This document shows positions 31,708 through 39,870 of a stretch of 64,000 bases of DNA, piece after piece. The translations under genes were made by a program, and so were the position numbers. The stretch is from WTKD01 sp965243525 (GTDB lineage Bacteria > Spirochaetota > Spirochaetia > WTKD01). The notes under the pieces are model-generated. The model did not search any database, was not told where the DNA came from, and saw only the letters and a program-made list of their open reading frames with translations. Numbering within the stretch: the stretch's first letter is position 1; every line of letters begins with the position of its first letter. The DNA lies in contig OZ251568.1 in NCBI GenBank assembly GCA_965243525.1, forward strand, positions 372,001 to 436,000. The letters run 5' to 3'.

Positions 31708-32887
31708 AGTGCAACTGGATACACTGATTCAAGCACCTCCAAAAAACGTTCTCGCCCACATCTGTCATATCCTTGCAGAAGATGGAAATATGCTCATCAG
31801 GAATAGACAAATGTGCCACAACCACGGCCCTATACTGCGCGAGATCGTGTTTCATATTAGGCTCCGATTGCTTGCTTCCATCCTCCGTTGCGGTTTTCCC
31901 TTTTTTTTGTCTAGCATCCTCATGTTGATCACCCTGCGCTACGGCGCCATTCTGATTGACAGCCCCCTGTTGATCGTGCTGATCATGCAAACCTGCAAGC
32001 TGCTGCTCGGAATGCACCACTTCAACAGAATCGATTTTCTCTGTGCTATTCTGCAACAAGTCATCCGGATCGCCGTTAACCACCAGTTGCACAAAACAAT
32101 GCCTTTCACCAAGCACCGAACCAAGCCCCTCCAACAAGAGACGCCATTCTGTGACATCCTCTTTTCTTCCAATCTCGTAGGTAAACACGACAATCGGAGA
32201 AGCAGTCACGTATTCAAGCAGGTGCGTATGCTGGGTATTCGACCCAGCGCTGATCGGCAAGAGCAGCATTTTTATCTGATTCCAATTTCCAGAAGCCACC
32301 GCAAAAGATGGCTTGCCATAGACAAGATCACCCGTATAGGAATCCTCTGTAATGCTTGCAAAAGCCTGCGCAACAGCATTGATCGTATTTCCTGCGATCA
32401 TGACATCAGCAAACCGCGTCATCCGCGCGAGAATCGAGATTGATTCTTCCGGTTCTCCTTGTTGTGCGCGATATGGTGCTTGGTTGCGTGAAGATTTAAA
32501 ATGTATATTGCCAAATCCGCCCTTGCCACCGGCCAAGAGCACATAGCGTGGATTTTTTTTCGTTATTTCGGTGATGTGGTGTCCAGTCAAATCGCTGATC
32601 GCCGTGTGTTCGGGAAGCAAAACGACGAGGTCCTCCCCGTTTTTTCCGTGCTTCTGAGCGCTGCCCCCTGGTTGTCCATGCCCCGCCCGTTGAATGGAGC
32701 GTCGTGCAAGATGGGCAAGATCTGATTTGCTTGAATCTAAGACAAGAATGACCGAACCACCCATTCCTCCGTCACCACCACTCGGGCCGCCCTTTGGTTT
32801 AAACCGTTTCCTTTCAAAAGAAACCAGGCCATCCCCACCCTTTCCCGACCACAGTTCGAGTCTTATCTTATGAAAAAAACGTCTCAA
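31682..32887 (-). CDS. obg: Obg-family protein with degenerate GTPase domain, 401 aa
   Basis: Residues 1-155 are a normal Obg N-domain ('LWSGKGGDGLVSFERKRF', 'KPKGGPSGGDGGMGGSV', 'GGKGGFGNIHFKSS'). From about 160 the GTPase region can be aligned by position, but its motifs are gone. The P-loop GFPNAGKS is replaced by 'AGNTINAVA' (165-173), the DxPG motif by 'LLPISAGSN' and the NKxD motif by 'VVNGDPDD'. A Gln/His/Asp/Gly-rich insert lies at about 295-350. Obg normally binds GTP and the 50S subunit in ribosome assembly. This protein should be unable to bind GTP in the normal way. It stays in the usual place between rpmA (4-base overlap) and nadD, with an intact reading frame. So either a second, true Obg exists elsewhere, or this one works without GTP. 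Confidence 0.85.
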   Translation of the reverse strand: MRRFFHKIRLELWSGKGGDGLVSFERKRFKPKGGPSGGDGGMGGSVILVLDSSKSDLAHLARRSIQRAGHGQPGGSAQKHGKNGEDLVVLLPEHTAISDLTGHHITEITKKNPRYVLLAGGKGGFGNIHFKSSRNQAPYRAQQGEPEESISILARMTRFADVMIAGNTINAVAQAFASITEDSYTGDLVYGKPSFAVASGNWNQIKMLLLPISAGSNTQHTHLLEYVTASPIVVFTYEIGRKEDVTEWRLLLEGLGSVLGERHCFVQLVVNGDPDDLLQNSTEKIDSVEVVHSEQQLAGLHDQHDQQGAVNQNGAVAQGDQHEDARQKKGKTATEDGSKQSEPNMKHDLAQYRAVVVAHLSIPDEHISIFCKDMTDVGENVFWRCLNQCIQLHCDQTHANW

Positions 32888-33141
32888 CTTGTTAAAGGAA
32901 TAATTGACACCTTCTTTTTGTTCCGTACCGTATGAAATCGAATAGTTCCGGCAACCTTTGCAAACAAGGTATCGTCCTTACCCCTTCCTACAAATTCACC
33001 AGGGTGAAACTTCGTTCCGCGCTGACGCACGATGATAGCGCCCCCCTTCACCAATTCACTGCCAAATCGTTTCACTCCCAAACGTTTCGAATGAGAATCA
33101 CGACCATTTTTTGAACTTCCTCCACCTTTTTTATGTGCCAT
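32884..33141 (-). CDS. rpmA: 50S ribosomal protein L27, 85 aa
   Basis: Starts MAHKKGGGSSKNGRDS, the mature-type N-terminus that reaches the peptidyl-transferase centre. 'GVKRFGSELVKGGAIIVRQRGTKFHPG' and 'DDTLFAKVAGTI' follow as normal. There is no N-terminal leader of the kind cut off by Prp, and an in-frame TGA directly before the ATG rules out an upstream start. The gene overlaps obg by 4 bases and starts right after the prp stop. Confidence 0.97.
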   Translation of the reverse strand: MAHKKGGGSSKNGRDSHSKRLGVKRFGSELVKGGAIIVRQRGTKFHPGEFVGRGKDDTLFAKVAGTIRFHTVRNKKKVSIIPLTS

Positions 33142-33456
33142 TCATAGCTCCTTTCGCTGCATGCATATATATTCTGGATAGGCCTCACAAAGTGCTGTCA
33201 GTTGAGCGCTCACCAAGGCACTCATCCCCAACAGCTCCTTCCGGTACGAATCCATAACCGTCATCTGAAAATGTCCGACCCCTTCAACATGTCCACTATA
33301 GGGAATCCCAAGCTCATGAACACCCAGGGCAAAACCCTTCACAATCGATGAAACAATTCCACAACATAGTGAAATCGCTCCCTCTCTTGGAGCATGTCCA
33401 TGCACTTCGATTTTCTGAATACAGCCCTCGCGGACAGCAAGTTGAACTTCAATCAC
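33142..33456 (-). CDS. prp: Prp-like ribosomal-processing cysteine protease (DUF464), 104 aa
   Basis: Prp trims the N-terminal extension of L27 in Firmicutes. Here 'VHGHAPREG' supplies the catalytic His (H21) and 'ISLCCGIVSSIV' the Cys (C31 or C32), with spacing 1-2 residues shorter than in S. aureus Prp. The protein keeps its place between rplU and rpmA, although the L27 encoded next has no leader to remove, so its substrate is unclear. Confidence 0.85.
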   Translation of the reverse strand: MIEVQLAVREGCIQKIEVHGHAPREGAISLCCGIVSSIVKGFALGVHELGIPYSGHVEGVGHFQMTVMDSYRKELLGMSALVSAQLTALCEAYPEYICMQRKEL

Positions 33457-33770
33457 TCAACAGAAATTGTCTGCACCTGCAGAAGAGAAAACTCAGTCCT
33501 GCTGCCGAAAATTTTTGTATACCCCTTGCGTCGCTTGAACTTTGCACCGAGCATTTTCTTACTCCGCCCATGCGAAACAACCTTCAAGGTTACTTTTGCA
33601 TTTTTAATATATGGAGAACCGATTTTCTGTGAATCATCGTCCGAGCGAAGTAACAAAACCTCTGACACATCAATTGTCTTGCCTTCTTCCAATTCTAGCC
33701 GGGGTGTTTGGATTTCCTTCCCTTCTTCAACCTTAAACTGCTTACCTTTTACTTCAATATACGCGTGCAT
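33453..33770 (-). CDS. rplU: 50S ribosomal protein L21, 105 aa
   Basis: Starts MHAYIEVKGKQFKVEEGK, the L21 signature; 'KVVSHGRSKKMLGAKFKRRKGYTKIFG' is the conserved KxRRRKxYR-type C-terminal block. Length is normal. It is the first gene of the rplU-prp-rpmA-obg block and overlaps prp by 4 bases. L21 binds 23S rRNA and is needed early in 50S assembly. Confidence 0.97.
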   Translation of the reverse strand: MHAYIEVKGKQFKVEEGKEIQTPRLELEEGKTIDVSEVLLLRSDDDSQKIGSPYIKNAKVTLKVVSHGRSKKMLGAKFKRRKGYTKIFGSRTEFSLLQVQTISVE

Positions 33771-33800
33771 TATCGTGTATTGTATGGAAAAAATATGAAA

Positions 33801-33920
33801 CTGTCAATCAACCTAAGCACGAATACCTCAGGTTTACGGTTCAGATCGCTTAGTGAAAAACGGCTAATTACCCTAAGCAGCAATACCTCAGGTTGGAAGT
33901 TCAGATCCGCCGGTGAGAAA
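33801..33920. repeat. two tandem 60-bp repeats spanning the 3' end of gltD
   Basis: Copies at 33801-33860 and 33861-33920 are aligned exactly every 60 bases and share blocks such as CTAAGCA, AATACCTCAGGTT and GTTCAGATC. The second copy covers the last codons and stop of gltD (stop at 33888). The first lies in the gap before rplU. The pattern suggests duplication of the gltD tail. Confidence 0.85.
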
Positions 33921-35354
33921 GCTATCAATCGCCCGAGCTGCACCACGTCCTTCATTGATCGCCCAAACAACCAATGATTGTCCTCGACGCGCATCGCCCG
34001 CACTGAATACCTTTTCAACATTCGTCTGATACTGCCCATATGCAGCAGCAACCGAACCCCGATCATTCAGCGAAACCCCCAACTGTTCGCACACAGGTGA
34101 CTCAGTTCCCACAAATCCCAGCGCAAGCAGGGCCAAATCGCATTCCCAATTCTCTTCGGTGCCCTCAATTTTCTGAAATCCAGGCCGCTTGCCCGGGGTG
34201 GGTTTTTCCCAGCGAACTCGAACCGTCTGAATTCCCTTGAGCTTGCCAGCTTCACCGATGAATCGTTCACTCAAAATGCCGTATTCTCGTGGATCATCTC
34301 CAAACAGCGTCGCCGCTTCAGTGTGTCCATAATCCAATTTGTACGTACGCGCAAACAAAGGCCACGGAAACTGATCGCCGCGCTCTGCTGGTGGTTTTGC
34401 AAGCAGCTCAAAATTTGTCAACGAAGCACAGCCATGGCGCAACGAAGTGCCAATGCAGTCATTTCCCGTATCCCCACCACCAATCACCACAACATGCTTG
34501 TTTTCTGCAGAGATAAAGGCTTTGTCTTGAAAATTGCTGTCAAGCAGACTCTTCGTATTTGCACGCAAAAAATCCATCGCAAAATGAACTCCATCAAGGT
34601 CATGCCCATCGATAGGAAGCCCACGCGGAATCGTAGATCCCGTCGCAATCAGCACCGCATCAAATGATGCAAGCAATGCATCACCCAACACATCAGAACC
34701 AACTCCCACCCCAGGTTTGAAAATGATTCCCTCTGCCTGCATCAAATCTACGCGTTTTTGCACAAGCCCCTTGTCGAGTTTCATATTCGGAATACCATAC
34801 ATCAATAGGCCGCCAATTCTGTCATCGCGCTCAAACACCGTGACTTCATGGCCAACTTGATTCAATTGATCTGCCGCCGCCAAGCCTGCAGGACCGCTGC
34901 CGATGATTGCAACACGTTTGTTCGTCTTGAATTTTGGCAATCGCGGCTTCATCAACCCCATGCGATAGGCACGATCGATGATGGCACATTCGTTGTCCTT
35001 TATCGTCACCGGTGGTTCGTTAATTCCCAATACACAGGCGTGTTCACAGGGTGCAGGACAAACCCGTCCCGTAAACTCCGGAAAGTTATTGGTCTTCATC
35101 AAGCGATAGAAAGCCTGCTCCCATTCGCCTCGATAGATCAGATCGTTCCATTCAGGAATGAGGTTATCAACCGGACAACCCGTATCGGACTGACAAAAAG
35201 GCACCCCGCAATCCATGCATCGAGCTCCTTGAATCTGACGCTCTGCATCATCCAGCGGAAGAAGAAACTCGTCGAAATCCTTCACCCGTTCTTGCGAATC
35301 TCGATGCGCCACCGATTTTCTATCGTATTCCATAAATCCAGTATCTTTACCCAT
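33888..35354 (-). CDS. gltD: glutamate synthase small subunit GltD, 488 aa
   Basis: Transfers electrons from NADPH through FAD and two 4Fe-4S clusters to the large subunit. N-terminal cysteine clusters 'CMDCGVPFCQSDTGCPVDN' and 'CPAPCEHACVLGI', the FAD site 'IIGSGPAGLAAADQL' and NADPH site 'VVIGGGDTGNDCIG' are all present. Length is normal. It overlaps gltB by 8 bases, so the two subunits are coupled. The last few codons lie inside a tandem repeat. Confidence 0.97.
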   Translation of the reverse strand: MGKDTGFMEYDRKSVAHRDSQERVKDFDEFLLPLDDAERQIQGARCMDCGVPFCQSDTGCPVDNLIPEWNDLIYRGEWEQAFYRLMKTNNFPEFTGRVCPAPCEHACVLGINEPPVTIKDNECAIIDRAYRMGLMKPRLPKFKTNKRVAIIGSGPAGLAAADQLNQVGHEVTVFERDDRIGGLLMYGIPNMKLDKGLVQKRVDLMQAEGIIFKPGVGVGSDVLGDALLASFDAVLIATGSTIPRGLPIDGHDLDGVHFAMDFLRANTKSLLDSNFQDKAFISAENKHVVVIGGGDTGNDCIGTSLRHGCASLTNFELLAKPPAERGDQFPWPLFARTYKLDYGHTEAATLFGDDPREYGILSERFIGEAGKLKGIQTVRVRWEKPTPGKRPGFQKIEGTEENWECDLALLALGFVGTESPVCEQLGVSLNDRGSVAAAYGQYQTNVEKVFSAGDARRGQSLVVWAINEGRGAARAIDSFLTGGSELPT

Positions 35355-38300
35355 GTGCGAGGATCTCCTTTTCTTCTGCTTGTTTGTCTAAGTATTTCTG
35401 ATACGACGGTGAAATGACCTTCACAAAATGCTTGCTTTCACGATCAAAATTTTCAAGAATCGTCTTTCCCCGTGCAGATCCAGTATATTCCACATGCGCT
35501 TCAAGCAGGCCACGCAATCGCTTCTTATCCTGAGCGGCAAGTTTATACATATCCGAAAGCTCGCGGTTGATATTCCGTTCCAGAGAATTGGATACATTCC
35601 ACACATAGGCAACCCCACCACTCATTCCTGCAGCAAAATTTCTTCCAACCGCACCAAGAACCACAACGCATCCACCGGTCATGTATTCACACCCATGATC
35701 ACCAATTCCCTCGATCACCACCGCTGCACCACTGTTTCGCACCGCAAAACGCTCTGCTGCAATCCCTTGAATATAGGCTTCCCCGCTCGTTGCTCCATAA
35801 AAACAGACATTTCCAACGATGATATTGTTCTCCGCAACGAAGTTTCGATTTTCTTGCGGCACGATGATCAAGCGTCCCCCCGAAAGCCCCTTTCCAACAT
35901 AGTCGTTAGCATCCCCTGCAAGATACATCGTAACTCCCTTGATCAACCAGGCCCCAAAACTCTGCCCCGCACTTCCGTGGAATTGCAAATGCAAGGTCTT
36001 GTCTGGCAATCCCTTTGCACCGTGCAGCGCATAGATTCGATTGCTCAAGATGGCTCCAACCGCACGATCAGTATTCCATATCTGAAAGGCAAAGGAAGCA
36101 GGAAATACGTCCTCAACCGCCTGTCGTACCCGTTTCAAAATCTTGCGATCAAGCACATGTTCGATGCCATGCTTTTGTGGAATCGTACAGAACACCCCGG
36201 TATGCCCATCAGAGACACCCATTTTTGTCAAAATAGGGCGCAAATCAAGGCGATGCTCGATGGCTCGCTCAGAATCAACATCGATATAGTCGACCTTTCC
36301 AACCAAATCGGTGAATTTTCGCACTCCCAAGGAGGCCATAATCTCCCTGACTTCTTCTGCAATAAAGCGAAACATCCGAACGACATGTTCTGGTTTTCCG
36401 GCAAATTTCTTGCGTAAGCGATTGTCTTGGGTCGCAATACCAACCGGACAGGTGTTCTTTTCGCATTTGCGCATCATGATACAGCCTATGGCAATCAAGG
36501 GTCCGGTCGCAAAACCGCATTCTTCTGCACCGAGAAGAGCTGCAATCACGACATCTCGCCCCGTCTTTATCTGTCCATCGGTCTGCAGCACTATGCGAGA
36601 TCGCAGATCATTCAAAACCAGGGTTTGGTGCGTCTCAGCAAGACCCAATTCCCATGGAGAACCTGCATTTTTGATTCCTGTCAAGGCTGAAGCACCCGTG
36701 CCACCATCGTGTCCTGAAATCAAAATGTGATCGGCGTGCGCTTTTGCAACACCCGCTGCAATCGTTCCCACACCAACCTCTGCAACAAGTTTCACGCTGA
36801 TGCGTGCCTCCGGGTTTGCATTCTTTAAATCAAAAATCAGCTGCTTGAGGTCTTCAATCGAATAGATATCGTGATGCGGTGGCGGGCTGATCAACCCAAT
36901 CCCCGGCGTTGAATGCCGTACCTGGGCGATGATCGGAAAGACCTTGTTTCCCGGCAGCTCGCCACCCTCTCCAGGTTTTGCTCCCTGCGCCATCTTTATT
37001 TGAATTTCATCGGCATTACTCAGGTATTCAATCGTCACACCAAAACGTCCTGATGCCACCTGCTTGATTGCAGACCGTTTTGACCGGCCATCAGGCAAAG
37101 GAGTATATCGCTCAGCGAGTTCACCGCCCTCACCAGTGTTTGATTTTCCACCCAATTCGTTCATCGCAAGTGCCAGAGTTTCATGCGCCTCTTGGCTGAT
37201 CGACCCAAAACTCATAGCACCAGTGACAAAGCGTTGTGCAATTGCATCGACTGGTTCAACCTCTTCGATGGGAACAGGAACACGCTTTCGAAAATTGAAA
37301 AAACCACGCAATGTCGCTGATTTTGCGACCTTCTCATTTTCATAGGCTGAGAATTCCTTGAACACCTGGTAATCATTCGTGCGCACCGCCTGTTGCAGAA
37401 GCATAACACTCTGCGGATCCCACATATGCACCTCACCATGCGCTCGCCATTGATAATCACCGGGGCTGAGTATATCAGAACCAATCGGTGTATTCCCCCG
37501 AGGATAGGCCTTGTTGTGTCGCGCAAACACATGTGTCGCTGCGGTTTCAAAATCTGCACCACCTATTCGGCTATAAGCCCCTGTGAAACAGCGTTGCACA
37601 ATCGTCTTGCCCAACCCCAAAATTTCAAAAATCTGCGCACCTTTGTAGCTGTTCAGGGTCGAAATGCCCATCTTCGCAAAAACCTTGCGCATCCCATAGG
37701 CAAGTCCCTGCAGATAATTTTCCTTTGCTTGATCTTCAGAAAAAGACCCTGCAAGTTGATTTGAATCAACCAATTCCTTTATCGCATCAAATGCAAGATA
37801 GGGATTCACCGCATCAGCACCGAAGCCAAAGAGACAACAGAAATGATGCACCTCACGAGGCTCGCCTGATTCAACGATCAGTCCGACCCGCGTTCGTTTG
37901 GCCATCGCGATCAGATGCTGGTGTGCAGCACCCACCGCATAGAGCGGGCTCACCGGAACTCGATCAGCCCCTGCCCTGCGATCCGAAAGAATAATCAATG
38001 GCGCTCCATCATCAACCGCCTGCTCAACCTCTTCACAGATACGTTCGATGCAGTCAAAAAAACCATTCTTTCCCTCATCAAAGGAAAACGTGATATCACA
38101 GATATGGGCCTTTCCCCATTCAGTATCCATATGCTTCACTCGTGCGAGATCATGGTTGCGAAGCACCGGCGTTTCAAGAAAGAGTCGATGGCATTGTTGT
38201 TCGTTCCGATCAAGCAGATTTGTTTGCGGCCCGATATAACTTGCAATACTCATAATCGCACGCTCACGAATCGAATCAACCGGCGGATTGGTGACTTGCG

Positions 38301-39870
38301 CAAAGCGCTGTTTGAAATATTCATATGCCAATCGAGGTCGTTCAGACAGCACCGCAAGCGGGGTGTCATTTCCCATCGAACCAAGCGGATCCTTCCCCTT
38401 TTCAGCCAGGGGTTTGAGAATCAACCGCAGGTGTTCATCGCTATAGCCAAACAAACGAAGTTGCGCAGACAATGCGTCGCCCTTCAAGGGTTCATGCGCA
38501 TCATCGGCCTTTTTAAAATCGTTCAGGTGGAGTTTCTGCCCAGCAATCCAATCCTTATAGGGATGCTCTGAGGCATATTCTTTCTTGATCTGCTCATCAT
38601 CGATGATGATCCCTTTCTTGCAATCAATAAGGAACATCCGCCCTGGGCGAAGGCGCCCTTTTTCTTTGATATTGCTCGCCTCGACCGGAGAAACACCCAC
38701 CTCACTCGCCATAATCACCCGATTGTCGTGGGTAACATAATAGCGACTCGGGCGCAGTCCATTGCGATCAAGCACAGCGCCGATCATCTCGCCGTCGCTG
38801 AAGACAACCGATGCCGGACCATCCCAGGGCTCCATAACACAGCTAAACGCCTCATACATAGCACGTCGATCTGCATCCATCGCATCGTGGTTTTCCCAGG
38901 CTTCTGGAATCATATACAGCGCAGCCAAGGGCAGCGGAAATCCATTCATAATAAGAAATTCAATCGCATTATCAAAATGTCCCGTATCTGACATATGGCT
39001 TTCCATGATAGGAAAGGTCTTTTTCAATCGCTTGCCGAAGACCTCGCTCTGCAAGGTTCCCTGGCGTGCATGCATATAGTTGTGGTTTCCCTGAATCGTG
39101 TTGATCTCGCCATTATGCGCAACCACGCGATACGGATGTGATCGATCCCAACTGGGAAAAGTGTTCGTGGAAAAACGTGAATGGACAATGGCAAGATAGG
39201 CAGTAAAGTCCTTGTCCTGCAAATCCTTATAGAAGGAAAACAACTGTGCAGACGTAAGCATTCCCTTATAGACGACGCGCTTGCTTGAGATCAACGGAAC
39301 ATAAAAATCCTGTGGATCATCACCAAAAATCTCTTGAACCTTGTTCATCGATTGCTTGCGAATGGTGTACAACCGGCGTTCAAATTCATCCTGTGCATAT
39401 TCTGGAGGACAGCCGATAAACGCCTGTAGGATATAGGGCTTCGATAAACGCGCGATATTTCCAATCTGCGTATCATCAACCGGCACCTCGCGCCATCCAC
39501 AATGCACGCATTTTTCTGCAGCAATACATTGGCGAACGATATCCTTCATATCATCGCGTTTTGCCTGATCTTCCGTAAAGAAGAAAGTGCCAATTGCAAA
39601 ATGCTTGTATTCATCAACAGAAATCTGCTCTTCCTTTGCAACCTTTCTGAAAAATTGCTCCGGAAAAGAACACAGCAACCCTGCGCCGTCTCCGGTGCTT
39701 TCATCTGAACCAAGAGCTCCCCGATGGCGAAGATTCAACAAAATTTCCTTCGCTGTTTCTATTGTTGCATGCGTGTGCTTTCCACTGAGATCAGCAATAA
39801 ACCCAACACCACATCCCTCATGCTCTAACCGGGGATCATATAATCCCTGTGCAACCGGCCGTTTTAACAT
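35347..39870 (-). CDS. gltB: glutamate synthase large subunit GltB, 1507 aa
   Basis: Makes glutamate from glutamine and 2-oxoglutarate. The N-terminal amidotransferase nucleophile is Cys20 in 'HEGCGVGFIADLSG', so a 19-residue propeptide would be removed. Middle and FMN-binding domains follow ('KPGEGGELPGNKVFP', 'SGHDGGTGASALTGIKNAG'), then the 3Fe-4S cluster 'CEKNTCPVGIATQ' and a GXGXG-type C-terminal beta-helix (about 1270-1430). Length is normal. It starts directly after the argS stop (TAGATG), with GAGGAG as ribosome site inside the argS end. Confidence 0.98.
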   Translation of the reverse strand: MLKRPVAQGLYDPRLEHEGCGVGFIADLSGKHTHATIETAKEILLNLRHRGALGSDESTGDGAGLLCSFPEQFFRKVAKEEQISVDEYKHFAIGTFFFTEDQAKRDDMKDIVRQCIAAEKCVHCGWREVPVDDTQIGNIARLSKPYILQAFIGCPPEYAQDEFERRLYTIRKQSMNKVQEIFGDDPQDFYVPLISSKRVVYKGMLTSAQLFSFYKDLQDKDFTAYLAIVHSRFSTNTFPSWDRSHPYRVVAHNGEINTIQGNHNYMHARQGTLQSEVFGKRLKKTFPIMESHMSDTGHFDNAIEFLIMNGFPLPLAALYMIPEAWENHDAMDADRRAMYEAFSCVMEPWDGPASVVFSDGEMIGAVLDRNGLRPSRYYVTHDNRVIMASEVGVSPVEASNIKEKGRLRPGRMFLIDCKKGIIIDDEQIKKEYASEHPYKDWIAGQKLHLNDFKKADDAHEPLKGDALSAQLRLFGYSDEHLRLILKPLAEKGKDPLGSMGNDTPLAVLSERPRLAYEYFKQRFAQVTNPPVDSIRERAIMSIASYIGPQTNLLDRNEQQCHRLFLETPVLRNHDLARVKHMDTEWGKAHICDITFSFDEGKNGFFDCIERICEEVEQAVDDGAPLIILSDRRAGADRVPVSPLYAVGAAHQHLIAMAKRTRVGLIVESGEPREVHHFCCLFGFGADAVNPYLAFDAIKELVDSNQLAGSFSEDQAKENYLQGLAYGMRKVFAKMGISTLNSYKGAQIFEILGLGKTIVQRCFTGAYSRIGGADFETAATHVFARHNKAYPRGNTPIGSDILSPGDYQWRAHGEVHMWDPQSVMLLQQAVRTNDYQVFKEFSAYENEKVAKSATLRGFFNFRKRVPVPIEEVEPVDAIAQRFVTGAMSFGSISQEAHETLALAMNELGGKSNTGEGGELAERYTPLPDGRSKRSAIKQVASGRFGVTIEYLSNADEIQIKMAQGAKPGEGGELPGNKVFPIIAQVRHSTPGIGLISPPPHHDIYSIEDLKQLIFDLKNANPEARISVKLVAEVGVGTIAAGVAKAHADHILISGHDGGTGASALTGIKNAGSPWELGLAETHQTLVLNDLRSRIVLQTDGQIKTGRDVVIAALLGAEECGFATGPLIAIGCIMMRKCEKNTCPVGIATQDNRLRKKFAGKPEHVVRMFRFIAEEVREIMASLGVRKFTDLVGKVDYIDVDSERAIEHRLDLRPILTKMGVSDGHTGVFCTIPQKHGIEHVLDRKILKRVRQAVEDVFPASFAFQIWNTDRAVGAILSNRIYALHGAKGLPDKTLHLQFHGSAGQSFGAWLIKGVTMYLAGDANDYVGKGLSGGRLIIVPQENRNFVAENNIIVGNVCFYGATSGEAYIQGIAAERFAVRNSGAAVVIEGIGDHGCEYMTGGCVVVLGAVGRNFAAGMSGGVAYVWNVSNSLERNINRELSDMYKLAAQDKKRLRGLLEAHVEYTGSARGKTILENFDRESKHFVKVISPSYQKYLDKQAEEKEILAHG

